A stretch of 64,000 nt of DNA. It comes from Xanthomonas euroxanthea. Its GTDB lineage: Bacteria; Pseudomonadota; Gammaproteobacteria; Xanthomonadales; Xanthomonadaceae. Below are positions 8,276-16,893 of this stretch, in pieces. A program made the position numbers and the translations under genes. The stretch spans positions 496,001 through 560,000 of the forward strand of contig NZ_UIHB01000005.1 of NCBI RefSeq assembly GCF_900476395.1. Direction: 5' to 3'. The notes beneath the pieces were generated by a model. That model saw only the letters and a list, made by a program, of their open reading frames with translations. It searched no databases and was not told the DNA's origin. Positions within the stretch are counted from its first letter, which is position 1. Every line of letters starts with the position of its first letter.

Positions 8276-8815
8276 ATGAGCGGTTATTGCAGCATCGCCC
8301 CAGGCCATCCGGTCCATGGCCATTACCACGATCACGAGTACGGCTTTCCGCAACGCGAGGAGTCCGAGCTGTTCGAGCGCCTGGTGCTGGAGATCAATCA
8401 GGCCGGGCTGAGCTGGGAAACCATCCTGCGCAAGCGCGGCAACTTCCAGCGCGCCTACGGCGGCTTCGACGTGGACACGGTGGCGGCCTATGGCGAGAGC
8501 GACATCGCACGGCTGCTCGGCGATGCCGGCATCATCCGCAACCGCTTGAAGGTGCTGGCGGCCATCCACAACGCGCAGGTCATCCAGCAGCTGCGCACCA
8601 CGCACGGCAGCTTCGCGCAATGGCTGGACGCGCAGCACCCGCTCGACAAAGCCGCCTGGGTCAAGCTGTTCAAGAAGACCTTCCGCTTCACCGGCGGCGA
8701 GATCACTGGCGAATTCCTGATGAGCCTGGGCTACCTGCCCGGCGCGCACCATCCCGAGTGCCCGGTATTTGCGGACATTCAGGCACTGTCGCCGCCCTGG
8801 ATGCGCAGCGCGTGA
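8276..8815 (+). CDS. tag: DNA-3-methyladenine glycosylase I
   Basis: A 179-residue base-excision repair enzyme that removes 3-methyladenine from DNA. It has the helix-hairpin-helix Tag fold: YHDHEYGFPQREESELFERL near the start, INQAGLSWETILRKR, and the C-terminal GYLPGAHHPECPV with the zinc-binding His/Cys residues. The ATG at 8276 (MSGYCSIAPGHP) fits the family start; many members carry a zinc-ligand cysteine there, as here at residue 5. The downstream small gene begins on a GTG overlapping the stop, so the pair is probably co-translated. Confidence 0.92.
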   Translation: MSGYCSIAPGHPVHGHYHDHEYGFPQREESELFERLVLEINQAGLSWETILRKRGNFQRAYGGFDVDTVAAYGESDIARLLGDAGIIRNRLKVLAAIHNAQVIQQLRTTHGSFAQWLDAQHPLDKAAWVKLFKKTFRFTGGEITGEFLMSLGYLPGAHHPECPVFADIQALSPPWMRSA

Positions 8816-9582
8816 GCGACACCCTGCGTGCCGCGTGCGAGGCGCCAGCATTCCGTGCCGCGGCCACACCGCATCACACCTCTCGCCTGCGCTGCTCGCT
8901 GAGCATTGGCGGGTTGCTGATTGCCTTCGCCGCGGCAGTGCCGCAGGCAGACGCGCACAAGGTGCCTGGGCTTTCGCTGACGCAGGTGCTGGACCAGTTG
9001 CGCCGTGACATTGCCGCCGTGCCGGCCAGCGACCCCACGCCCACAGGTACGCCAGCGGATATAGGAGCGGACGCTGGATTCAGCATCAACGGCCGCGGTG
9101 GCGACCAAGCGCTGTACTGGCTACGCATTGATGGACGCAGCTATGCGGCCTACCGCGACGGCGATTATTTCCAGGACACGTTGGCCCTGTCGCGCCCGTT
9201 GTCGCCGCTGCCCGCCGAGCGCCACCCAACCCAGGTACTGCAGATCCGCTATCGCTACCAGCACACGCTGGCGGCGCCGCACAAGGCTGCTGCCGAGCGC
9301 TTGCCCGAGGAATGCCAAGCGGACGACTGGCTGGCGCAACACCCGGCGATGCGTGCCGCGGTAGACACCCAGTTGCAGCACCTGCGCCTGGATGCGCAAG
9401 GCCGGCAACGCTCGCCTGATCCAGATGCACGCTGCCCGACGCCCGCCGAGAGCAGCGACCCCGAGCTGCAGGCGCAATGGCCATGGCATGACGCCGGGCA
9501 TTACACGTTCGACTTTGTCGCCGATCTTGGCGTGCGCCACGGCAGCGACTGCTACAGCGCCAGCGTGGTGGCGGCGCACTAG
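8812..9582 (+). CDS. Hypothetical exported protein
   Basis: I do not recognise this family. With a GTG start at 8812, overlapping the tag stop by 4 bp, it has 256 residues. A charged N-terminus precedes a hydrophobic stretch (CSLSIGGLLIAFAAAVPQADA, about residues 29-49) that looks like a signal peptide. The mature part contains four cysteines, in PEECQAD, DARCPTP and GSDCYS among others, which fits a disulfide-bonded periplasmic protein. The GTG choice is uncertain; a later internal start would bring the signal peptide to the N-terminus. No pathway can be inferred beyond possible coupling to tag. Confidence 0.65.
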   Translation: MSDTLRAACEAPAFRAAATPHHTSRLRCSLSIGGLLIAFAAAVPQADAHKVPGLSLTQVLDQLRRDIAAVPASDPTPTGTPADIGADAGFSINGRGGDQALYWLRIDGRSYAAYRDGDYFQDTLALSRPLSPLPAERHPTQVLQIRYRYQHTLAAPHKAAAERLPEECQADDWLAQHPAMRAAVDTQLQHLRLDAQGRQRSPDPDARCPTPAESSDPELQAQWPWHDAGHYTFDFVADLGVRHGSDCYSASVVAAH

Positions 9583-9643
9583 ATGACGCGGCCTTGCCGC
9601 AGCATCCACGATCACTGCACACCCGTCGCGGCATGGTCGGCAC

Positions 9644-10543
9644 ATGAGCATCCGCATCGGCATTTCAGGCTGGCGTTATGCACGCTGGCGCGGCACGTTC
9701 TACCCGACTGGCCTGGCCCAGCGGCGCGAGTTGGCCTACGCCGGGCGCTGTTTTCCCAGTGTGGAAATCAATGGCTCGTTCTATTCGCTGCAGCGGCCGG
9801 AGAGCTACCAGAGCTGGCATGACGAGACGCCGGACGACTTCGTCTTCGCGGTCAAAGGACCGCGGTTTGTCACGCATATGAAGCGGCTGCGCGATTGCGA
9901 ACAGGCGCTGGCCAACTTCTTTGCATCCGGCGTACTGCGGCTGGGGCCAAAGCTAGGGCCGATCCTGTGGCAATTGCCGCCAAGCCTGCGCTTTGACGCA
10001 GCGGTGCTGGATGCATTTCTCTCCAACCTGCCGCACGACACCGAGGCGGCACTCGCCCTGGCGCGCAAACGCGACACCACCTTGATGCATGGGCGCACGG
10101 CCTTGAGCGTCGATCGCAAGCGCCCGCTACGGCATGCGCTGGAAATGCGCCATTCCAGCTTCTGCGACCCGTCCTGCATGAAGCTGCTGCGCAAGCACAA
10201 GGTGGGCGTGGTGGTGGCCGACACTGCAGGCAAGTTTCCGTACCTGGAGGATGTCACTGCCGACTTTGTCTACCTGCGGCTGCATGGCGACGCGCAGCTG
10301 TATGCCAGCGGCTACAGCGACCACGCTCTGGACCGCTGGGGCGAGCGGATCGCGGCCTGGGCCGCAGGCGGTGAGCCCTCCGATGCGCAGCGTGTCGGAC
10401 CGCGTGCCAGCAAGCGCGCGCGGCGCGACGTGTACTGCTATTTCGACAACGACATGAAGGTGCACGCACCGTTCGATGCGCGCGGCCTGATGCAGCGACT
10501 GGACCTGCCCACAGACTGCCCGGCGCGCGAGGAGGTCGTGTAA
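9644..10543 (+). CDS. DUF72 (YecE-like) TIM-barrel protein
   Basis: A 299-residue member of the DUF72/YecE family. It begins MSIRIGISGWRYARWRGTFYP, the family's typical opening, then VEINGSFYSLQRPESYQSW and FVFAVKGPRFVTHMKRL, and ends with CYFDNDMKVHAPFDA. The family has a TIM-barrel fold and no established reaction. It stands alone on the plus strand, convergent with the YitT gene 13 bp away. The family call is secure and the function unknown. Confidence 0.9.
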   Translation: MSIRIGISGWRYARWRGTFYPTGLAQRRELAYAGRCFPSVEINGSFYSLQRPESYQSWHDETPDDFVFAVKGPRFVTHMKRLRDCEQALANFFASGVLRLGPKLGPILWQLPPSLRFDAAVLDAFLSNLPHDTEAALALARKRDTTLMHGRTALSVDRKRPLRHALEMRHSSFCDPSCMKLLRKHKVGVVVADTAGKFPYLEDVTADFVYLRLHGDAQLYASGYSDHALDRWGERIAAWAAGGEPSDAQRVGPRASKRARRDVYCYFDNDMKVHAPFDARGLMQRLDLPTDCPAREEVV

Positions 10544-10556
10544 TTCCGCTGCGCGC

Positions 10557-11273
10557 TCACACGCCCATGTAGCGGTGCGGCCGGTGGTTGAACATCAGCA
10601 CCAGGCTCAGCATCAGCGCGCCAATGGCCGAATACAGTACCTTGTCCGGCGTCAGCACGAAGAACGCGACTAGCATGAGTATCGCATCGAAACTCATCTG
10701 CACCTTGCCCGCACTCCAGCCACGCTCGCGCTGCAGGTACACCGCCAGGATGCCGATGCCGCCCAGGCTGCCGCGGTGGCGGATGAAGAACAGGATGCCC
10801 AGGCCCGCCAACGCGCCGCCGACGATCGCCGAAAACAGCGTGCTGATGTGTGCGTAATCGGCCCAGCGCGGCAGCAGGTCGGTGAGCGCACCGCAGGCGC
10901 CGACTGCGGCAAAGGTCTTCAAGGTGAACTCCCAGCCCATGCGGCGCACGCTCAGCCAATAGAACGGCAGGTTGACCAGCACGAACACCAGGCCGAAATT
11001 CCAGTGCAGCGCGTAGTGCAGCAGGAACGCCACCCCGGCCATGCCACCGATCATCAGGCCGCCCTTGGCGAAGATCGCCAGGCCCAGCGAGGCCACCAGT
11101 GTGGCCAGCACCATGCCCTGCACGTCCTCTGCCACCGAGTGGTGAAATGCGTGGTCGTCGGCCGAGGTGCCGGCTGAATCCGGTGGCGGCGTCAACGGAC
11201 CGGACGTCATCACTGTGCCGTCGTCGGGCAACGGCTCTTGCTCCGGACGGAGATCGGAATCGGGAAGGCTCAC
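10557..11273 (-). CDS. YitT family integral membrane protein
   Basis: A 238-residue inner-membrane protein. The first 50 or so residues are acidic and Pro-rich and probably cytoplasmic (SLPDSDLRPEQEPLPDDG). Five or six hydrophobic helices follow. Conserved YitT features are AKGGLMIGGMAGVAFLLHY, FVLVNLPFYWLS, GALAGLGILFFIRHRGSLGG and ILMLVAFFVLTPDKVL. The C-terminal soluble DUF2179 domain of longer relatives is absent. It may be a transporter, but no substrate is known. It is monocistronic and converges on the DUF72 gene. Confidence 0.85.
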   Translation of the reverse strand: MSLPDSDLRPEQEPLPDDGTVMTSGPLTPPPDSAGTSADDHAFHHSVAEDVQGMVLATLVASLGLAIFAKGGLMIGGMAGVAFLLHYALHWNFGLVFVLVNLPFYWLSVRRMGWEFTLKTFAAVGACGALTDLLPRWADYAHISTLFSAIVGGALAGLGILFFIRHRGSLGGIGILAVYLQRERGWSAGKVQMSFDAILMLVAFFVLTPDKVLYSAIGALMLSLVLMFNHRPHRYMGV

Positions 11274-11489
11274 GGGCTGGGCACTGCGGTGGGGTGCGGA
11301 TATTAGACACTATCGGCGCACCTGGTTACATCTGAAACATCACACCGTCCGCGCCGTCCGCTGCGCCCGTGTCGCTGCGGCGCCATCCGCCGCTGGCATC
11401 GCGCACCGGACAGCTGCAGTCAGCAACACGCCGCGCCCGGCGCAGGCCATCCTGCTTCCCACCGGCCACGGCAGCACACCTGCAATCGC

Positions 11490-12620
11490 TCAACGAACCT
11501 CGGCGATCTCCACGCCATCCAGGCCCTGGGCAAGGGTCTTGGCGTCGCCGCCCTGCGAGAGCTTGATGCGCAGGCGCACCTCGTTCTGCGAGTCGGCGTA
11601 GCGCAGCGCGTCTTCGTAGCTGATTTCGCCGGCCTGGTACAGCTCGAACAGGCTCTGATCGAAGGTGCGCATGCCCAGGTTGGTGGACTCTTTCATGATC
11701 TCCTTGAGCTTGTGGATCTCGCCGTCGCGGATGTAGTCCTGCACCAGCGGCGTGCCCAGCATGATCTCCATCGCCACACGCCGGCCGCGACCATCCGGGG
11801 TCGGAATCAGCTGCTGCGCGACCACGCCCTTGAGATTGAGCGACAGATCCATCAACAGCTGGTTGCGCCGGTCTTCCGGGAAGAAGTTGATGATGCGGTC
11901 CATCGCCTGGTTGGCGTTGTTGGCGTGCAGGGTGCACAGCACCAGGTGGCCGGTTTCGGCAAAGGCCACGGCGTGATCCATGCCCTCGCGGGTGCGCACC
12001 TCGCCGATCATGATCACGTCCGGCGCCTGGCGCAGCGTGTTTTTCAGCGCGTTCTCCCAGCTGTCGGTATCGATGCCGACTTCGCGCTGGGTGATGATGC
12101 AGCCCTCGTGCTTGTGCACGAATTCGATCGGGTCTTCGATGGTGATGATGTGCCCGGTGGAATTCTGGTTGCGGTAACCGATCATCGCCGCCAGCGAGGT
12201 CGACTTGCCGGTACCGGTGGCACCGACGAAGATGATGATCCCGCGCTTGGTCATCGCCAGCGTCTTGATCACCGGCGGCAGGCTCAACTCCTCCACCGTG
12301 GGGATGCGCGTTTCGATCCGGCGCAGCACCATGCCGACCTGGTTGCGCTGGTAGAAGCAGCTCACGCGAAAGCGCCCGACCCCGGACACGCCGATGGCGA
12401 AATTGCACTCGTGGGTCTTTTCGAATTCTTCGCGCTGCGACGGCGTCATCACGTTCAGCACCAGGTCGCGACTCTGTTGCGCGGTCAGCGGCGTCTGGGT
12501 GATCGGACTGATCTTGCCGTGCACCTTGATCGCCGGCGGCATCCCCGAGGTGATGAACAGATCCGACGCCTTCTGGTGCGCCATCAGCTTGAGGAAGGAG
12601 GTGAAGTCGATGGTGCTCAT
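11490..12620 (-). CDS. pilU: Type IV pilus retraction accessory ATPase PilU
   Basis: A 376-residue hexameric GspE/PilT-family ATPase that assists PilT in pilus retraction. It has Walker A GATGTGKST, Walker B-type TLRQAPDVIMIGEVR, the His box LVLCTLHANN, and the N-terminal PAS-like domain found in PilT relatives. Where PilT has AIRNLIRE this protein has LVQDYIRDGE, which separates PilU from PilT. It lies downstream of pilT in the same direction, with a 128-bp gap filled by a GGGAATC-arm element. A polar C-terminal extension ends GVEIAEVR. Confidence 0.95.
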   Translation of the reverse strand: MSTIDFTSFLKLMAHQKASDLFITSGMPPAIKVHGKISPITQTPLTAQQSRDLVLNVMTPSQREEFEKTHECNFAIGVSGVGRFRVSCFYQRNQVGMVLRRIETRIPTVEELSLPPVIKTLAMTKRGIIIFVGATGTGKSTSLAAMIGYRNQNSTGHIITIEDPIEFVHKHEGCIITQREVGIDTDSWENALKNTLRQAPDVIMIGEVRTREGMDHAVAFAETGHLVLCTLHANNANQAMDRIINFFPEDRRNQLLMDLSLNLKGVVAQQLIPTPDGRGRRVAMEIMLGTPLVQDYIRDGEIHKLKEIMKESTNLGMRTFDQSLFELYQAGEISYEDALRYADSQNEVRLRIKLSQGGDAKTLAQGLDGVEIAEVR

Positions 12621-12637
12621 GGCGTGCTCCTTCGGAG

Positions 12638-12750
12638 CCGGGAATGGGAAATCGAGAATCGGGAATCGGGAAAGCCAGCAACCGGGAGCCGGGACCGGTC
12701 AGGAAACCTGCTGTTGCGATTCCCCATTCCCGACTCCCTATTCCCGAATC
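12638..12750. repeat. Dispersed GGGAATC-arm element, copy between pilT and pilU
   Basis: Left arm 12638-12673 is made of GGGAATC-like units ending GGGAAAG. Right arm 12717-12750 holds the inverted units (GATTCCC, ATTCCCG). They flank about 43 bp of unrelated spacer. In RNA the arms could pair, so the pilT-pilU transcript may carry a hairpin between the cistrons. The right arm abuts the pilT stop codon. Confidence 0.8.
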
Positions 12751-13786
12751 ACTCGAAGATCCGCTTGTCCTTGGCGTATTCGCGTGCCTGGTTGCGCGTG
12801 ATCAGGCTGCGCTTGACCAGGTCCTGCAGATGCTGGTCAAGCGTCTGCATGCCGTATTGCTGGCCGGTCTGGATCGAGGAATACATCTGCGCCACCTTGT
12901 CCTCGCGGATCAGGTTACGGATGGCCGGGGTGCCGACCATGATTTCCCAGGCGGCGGTGCGCCCGCCGCCCACTTTCTTGAGCAACGCCTGCGAAATCAC
13001 CGCACGCAGCGATTCGGACAGCATCGAGCGCACCATCGGCTTTTCGCCGGCCGGGAACACGTCGATGATGCGGTCGATGGTCTTGGCCGCCGAGCTGGTG
13101 TGCAGGGTGCCGAACACCAGGTGGCCGGTTTCGGCGGCGGTCAACGCCAGGCGGATGGTTTCCAGGTCGCGCAATTCGCCGACCAGGATGATGTCCGGGT
13201 CTTCGCGCAGCGCCGAGCGCAGCGCCTCGTTGAAGCCGTGCGTGTCGCGGTGCACTTCGCGCTGGTTGATCAGGCACTTCTGCGAGGTATGCACGAATTC
13301 GATCGGATCCTCGACGGTGAGGATGTGGCCGTATTCGTTCTTGTTGATGTAGTCGATCATGCCGGCGAGCGTGGTCGACTTGCCCGAACCGGTCGGGCCG
13401 GTGACCAGGATCAGGCCCTGCGGCTGGTCGATCAGCTGGCGGAAGATCGGCGGGCAGCCCAGGTCCTCCAGCGTCAGCACTTCGGACGGAATGGTACGGA
13501 ACACCGCACCGGCGCCGCGGTTCTGGTTGAAGGCATTGACGCGGAAGCGCGCCAGCGACGTGATCTCGAACGAGAAGTCGACCTCGAGGAATTCCTCGTA
13601 ATCGCGACGCTGCTTGTCCGACATGATGTCGTAGACCAGCGCGTGCACCTGCTTGTGGTCCAGGGCCGGAATATTGATGCGACGGACATCGCCATCGACA
13701 CGGATCATCGGCGGCAAGCCAGCCGACAGATGCAGGTCCGATGCCTTGTTCTTGACAGAAAACGCCAATAGTTCAGCGATATCCAT
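12749..13786 (-). CDS. pilT: Type IV pilus retraction ATPase PilT
   Basis: A 345-residue retraction motor ATPase of the type IV pilus at the inner membrane base. It shows LLAFSVKNKASDLHLSAGLPP at the start, Walker A GPTGSGKST near residue 135, the Asp box region DPDIILVGELRD, the His box VFGTLHTSSA, and the diagnostic C-terminal PAIRNLIRE. Length matches PilT of Pseudomonas closely. It is first of the pilT-pilU pair. A -10-like TATACT lies upstream inside a repeated 17-mer (13830-13846), which could be its promoter. Confidence 0.97.
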   Translation of the reverse strand: MDIAELLAFSVKNKASDLHLSAGLPPMIRVDGDVRRINIPALDHKQVHALVYDIMSDKQRRDYEEFLEVDFSFEITSLARFRVNAFNQNRGAGAVFRTIPSEVLTLEDLGCPPIFRQLIDQPQGLILVTGPTGSGKSTTLAGMIDYINKNEYGHILTVEDPIEFVHTSQKCLINQREVHRDTHGFNEALRSALREDPDIILVGELRDLETIRLALTAAETGHLVFGTLHTSSAAKTIDRIIDVFPAGEKPMVRSMLSESLRAVISQALLKKVGGGRTAAWEIMVGTPAIRNLIREDKVAQMYSSIQTGQQYGMQTLDQHLQDLVKRSLITRNQAREYAKDKRIFE

Positions 13787-14110
13787 GCGCTGCTTTTCCC
13801 CTAGGCTGCGATTGGAAGTTACTCCCCAAGCGGCAGTATAGCGTTCTGGCTGCCGGCGGGAAGCGGCGCGCGCCCGGTTCAGGCCGGCACCATCGGGCGG
13901 GCCTGAAGGCGTTGGTTTGGGGCTACGGTGCGGGCACGCTCCTTGCCTGGCCCGGCTCGGGCATCGACTGCCGGCTCGCCACGCCTACGGCCGGTCCCGG
14001 CACCGCCGCGCGCCAGTGCAGCGTCATTGGCCGGCCCGATTCGGCAACCCGGCTGGAAGGACGCTGCCGGGGGCGGCACTATAGCGTTCCTTTCCCGCCT
14101 GGATTGCCAC
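13787..14110. other. 324-bp divergent region between pilT and yggS
   Basis: Contains two direct copies of a 17-bp motif, GCGGCASTATAGCGTTC with one mismatch, at 13830-13846 and 14073-14089, and between them an 8-bp stem (TTCAGGCC/GGCCTGAA, 13878-13907). The motif copies carry TATA-like cores on both strands and are candidate promoter elements. No coding sequence is convincing here. Confidence 0.55.
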
Positions 14111-14803
14111 GTGCCGGCTTCGTCGCTGCAGCAGATTCTCGATGCCATCCACGCCGCCGCGGCTCGGCACGCGCGCGCCGATGTGCGCCTGCTGGCAGTG
14201 TCCAAGACCCGGCCGGCGGATGCGGTTGCCGCGCTGGCGGCGCAGGGCCAGCGGGCGTTCGGCGAAAACTACGTGCAGGAAGCGCAAACCAAGATCGCCC
14301 AACTGCAGGCGCTGGGCCTGGAGTGGCACCTGATCGGCCACCTGCAATCCAACAAGGCCGAACTGGCCAGCCAGTGGTTCGACTGGGTGCAGACCGTGGA
14401 CCGCGCCAAGCTGATCGCGCCGCTGGCCAGGCACCGGCCGGCCGATCGCGCACCGTTGAATGTGCTGATCCAGGTCAATATCGACGACGAGGACAGCAAG
14501 CACGGCTGCGCGCCGGAGGCGGTCGACGGCCTGGCCGCGGCCATCGCGCTGCAACCGCAGCTGCAATTGCGCGGCCTGATGGCGATCCCCGCGCCGTTTC
14601 CCGAGCAGGCGCGCCGCACGGCGGCGTTTACCCGCATGCAGAACCTGTTCGAAGACCTCAAGCGCCGGTATCCGCAGGTGGATACATTGTCGATGGGCAT
14701 GAGCTCGGACTTTGCCGAAGCGATCGCAGCTGGCGCGACCATGGTGCGGGTGGGAACTGCCTTGTTCGGCGAACGCGCTTCATCGGCTGCCGCAGCGTCC
14801 TGA
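14111..14803 (+). CDS. yggS: YggS family pyridoxal phosphate homeostasis protein
   Basis: A 230-residue PLP-binding protein with the alanine-racemase N-terminal fold and no known enzymatic turnover; family members buffer PLP and affect amino-acid pools. It shows VRLLAVSKTRPADAV (PLP lysine in SKT), AFGENYVQEAQTK, WHLIGHLQSNKA, and the C-terminal LSMGMSSDFAEAIAAGATMVRVG and GTALFG. A GTG at 14111 gives the family length; no in-frame ATG is close. proC follows 74 bp later in the same direction, a common yggS-proC arrangement. Confidence 0.93.
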   Translation: MPASSLQQILDAIHAAAARHARADVRLLAVSKTRPADAVAALAAQGQRAFGENYVQEAQTKIAQLQALGLEWHLIGHLQSNKAELASQWFDWVQTVDRAKLIAPLARHRPADRAPLNVLIQVNIDDEDSKHGCAPEAVDGLAAAIALQPQLQLRGLMAIPAPFPEQARRTAAFTRMQNLFEDLKRRYPQVDTLSMGMSSDFAEAIAAGATMVRVGTALFGERASSAAAAS

Positions 14804-14877
14804 GCATTCCTTCCGGTCAGCCGCGCGCAGCGTCGCTGCGCCCTCTTATCCTGCTCCCTCTTATTTAAGGTGTCGCA

Positions 14878-15732
14878 ATGACTCTGCCCTCCGCCCCCGC
14901 GCCCTTGCCTGCTGCCGCTGCGCTCACCGCATTCGTCGGTGGCGGCAACATGGCGCGCAGCCTGATTGCCGGGCTGATCCGGCAAGGCGTCCCCGCTGCC
15001 AGCATCCGCGTCGCCGAGCCGGTGGCCGAACTGCGCGATGCGCTGGCGCGCGATTTCGGCGTGCATGCCGTGGAGCAGGCACGCAGCGCGGTGGAGGGCG
15101 CAGCCGTCTGGGTGCTGGCGGTCAAGCCGCAGGTGCTGCCGGCGGTATGCGCGCAGCTGGCCGATCTTGCGCAGGCGCAACAGCCGTTGCTGCTGTCCAT
15201 CGCCGCCGGCATCACCGCGCCGCAGCTGGAGCGCTGGTCCGGCGGCAACCTTGCGGTGGTGCGCGCGATGCCCAATACGCCCGCGCTGCTCGGTGCCGGC
15301 GTCACCGGGCTGTATGCCAATTCCCGCGTGTCCGACGAGCAACGCGCGCAGGCAACCGGCTTGCTGGAGAGCGCCGGTGTCACCGTCTGGATCGACGACG
15401 AAGCGCAGATGGACGCGGTGACCGCGGTCTCCGGCAGCGGTCCGGCCTATGTGTTCCTGCTGGCCGAAGCGATGGAAGCCGCCGCGCGTGCGCAAGGCCT
15501 GCCAGCCGAGACCGCACGCACACTGGTGCTGCAGACCCTGCTCGGTGCCTCGCGCATGCTGACCGAATCGGGCGAAGCACCGGAGCTGCTCCGCCGCCGG
15601 GTGACCTCGCCCAACGGCACCACGCAGGCGGCAATCGAGACTTTTCAGGCCGGCCAGTTCGAAGCGCTCACCGCCCAGGCGATTGCCGCAGCGACCGAAC
15701 GCGGCCGCAGCTTGTCGGCGGCCAATGATTAG
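14878..15732 (+). CDS. proC: Pyrroline-5-carboxylate reductase
   Basis: A 284-residue enzyme that reduces pyrroline-5-carboxylate to proline with NAD(P)H. The Rossmann opening FVGGGNMARSLIAGL follows a short N-terminal Ala/Pro extension; WVLAVKPQVLP, VRAMPNTPALLGAGVTGLY and the C-terminal signature VSGSGPAYVFLLAEAM are all present, ending in VTSPNGTTQAAI. It lies just downstream of yggS, so the two probably form an operon. All family motifs are intact. Confidence 0.96.
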   Translation: MTLPSAPAPLPAAAALTAFVGGGNMARSLIAGLIRQGVPAASIRVAEPVAELRDALARDFGVHAVEQARSAVEGAAVWVLAVKPQVLPAVCAQLADLAQAQQPLLLSIAAGITAPQLERWSGGNLAVVRAMPNTPALLGAGVTGLYANSRVSDEQRAQATGLLESAGVTVWIDDEAQMDAVTAVSGSGPAYVFLLAEAMEAAARAQGLPAETARTLVLQTLLGASRMLTESGEAPELLRRRVTSPNGTTQAAIETFQAGQFEALTAQAIAAATERGRSLSAAND

Positions 15733-16334
15733 TCGGCCGGTGACGGGACATCATCCAAAGCAGGAATGTCTCGCAGCGGCCGGCCGTGCCGCGCGCGGGA
15801 GTGCCAAGGCGACTGTGCGGTGGAACCGTCACGACGCGTCGCGCATCGGCGCCTGCCAGGTGCAGGAAAAAACCCGGCGCACGTGACTGGCGCACATGGC
15901 AGCAACAGCGCGAACGCAGCGGATCGACGGATCGAACAAGGCCTCGGGTACGCGTACCAACCGCCGGCAACGCCAGACGTCTCCTGCAAGGCGTAGCCAC
16001 GCAGCAACGCTGATCGCGGCAGCGAACGCCACCGCCGGCAGCACACCGTGAGCGACGCTCGGCACCGAGCGCGCTGCAAAAAAGCACACATGCCTTCGCG
16101 CAAAGGACCTGCTGCTGTGCGTCAGACACCGCATCGCCATGCGCATTGCAGCCGCTTCGACAGCGCTTTGGCGGGGGTTTTCTGCCAGCGGTGAACGAAT
16201 CCCCGTCAAAAGACGCTTTTTTTCGGTTGTTTCATCGTTTGCCTATTGGCGGCGCGCAGCAGTTGCCCTACATTTCGCGTTGCCGACCGGGTCGGCAGAC
16301 CCAACACCACCAACGATCACGGAACACATAACTC
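15733..16334. other. 602-bp intergenic region upstream of the HU gene
   Basis: No protein-coding frame here is convincing. The region should contain the HU promoter. Near its end, a short stem (CGTC AAAA GACG) is followed by seven T residues at 16204-16224 on the plus strand, a weak intrinsic-terminator shape that could end a small RNA. AT content is higher in the last 150 bp, as expected of a strong promoter region. Confidence 0.45.
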
Positions 16335-16760
16335 ATGGCAAAAACCGCCGCTAAGAAGGCTGCCCCCAAGAAGGCAGTGAAAAAGGTCGCCGCGACCAAG
16401 ACCGCAAAGCCGGCCAAGGCCGCTGCTGCCAAGTCCGCTGCGCCGAAGCCGATCAAGGAAGCGCTGAGCAAGACCGGCCTGGTCGCGCACATTGCCGAAT
16501 CCACCCAGCTGGCTCCGAAGGACGTTCGCGCTGTTCTGGCGTCGCTGGAAACGGCCGCCCATTCGTCGCTGAACAAGAAGGGCGCCGGCTCGTTCACCCT
16601 GCCGGGCATGCTGAAGCTGACCAGCGTCCACGTGCCGGCCAAGCCGAAGCGCAAGGGCATCAACCCGTTCACCAAGGAAGAGCAGACCTTTGCAGCGAAG
16701 CCGGCCAGCTTCAAGGTCAAGGCGCGCCTGCTGAAGAAGTTGAAGGACGCCGCGCTCTAA
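16335..16760 (+). CDS. HU family DNA-binding protein with lysine/alanine-rich N-terminal tail
   Basis: A 141-residue nucleoid protein. Residues 1-40 or so are a basic tail of AAKK, PKK and AKPAKAAAAKS repeats like eukaryotic histone H1 or Bordetella/Chlamydia histone-like proteins. Residues 40-141 are an HU/IHF fold: IKEALSKTGLVAHIAEST, then GSFTLPGMLKLTSVHVPAKPKRKG with the DNA-binding arm, and NPFTKEEQTFAAKPAS. It is nearly half as long again as plain HU (90 residues). It stands alone with a strong terminator. It should compact DNA; the tail may modulate this and is a possible target for modification. Confidence 0.93.
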   Translation: MAKTAAKKAAPKKAVKKVAATKTAKPAKAAAAKSAAPKPIKEALSKTGLVAHIAESTQLAPKDVRAVLASLETAAHSSLNKKGAGSFTLPGMLKLTSVHVPAKPKRKGINPFTKEEQTFAAKPASFKVKARLLKKLKDAAL

Positions 16761-16781
16761 TCGAGCATGCCTCCGGTGCCA

Positions 16782-16812
16782 CGAAGGCGGCCTGCGGGCC
16801 GTCTTTTTTTTG
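16782..16812 (+). terminator. Intrinsic terminator of the HU gene
   Basis: A GC-rich stem (GGCGGCC with GGCCGTC, TGCG loop, one G-U pair) is followed directly by eight T residues, 25 bp after the HU stop codon. It is a strong plus-strand terminator that fits a highly expressed gene. Confidence 0.88.
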
Positions 16813-16893
16813 CGCACGTGACCGCCCGCCTCACTACCCACATGCCGCTCATCGGCACTTGCCTACCCTGCACGCTGATTCGCAACGCAGCAG

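Noticed and set aside
15733..16334. Small protein genes in the gap before HU
   Set aside because: Several frames are open on both strands, but none has a ribosome site, hydrophobic pattern or family feature, and they overlap one another.
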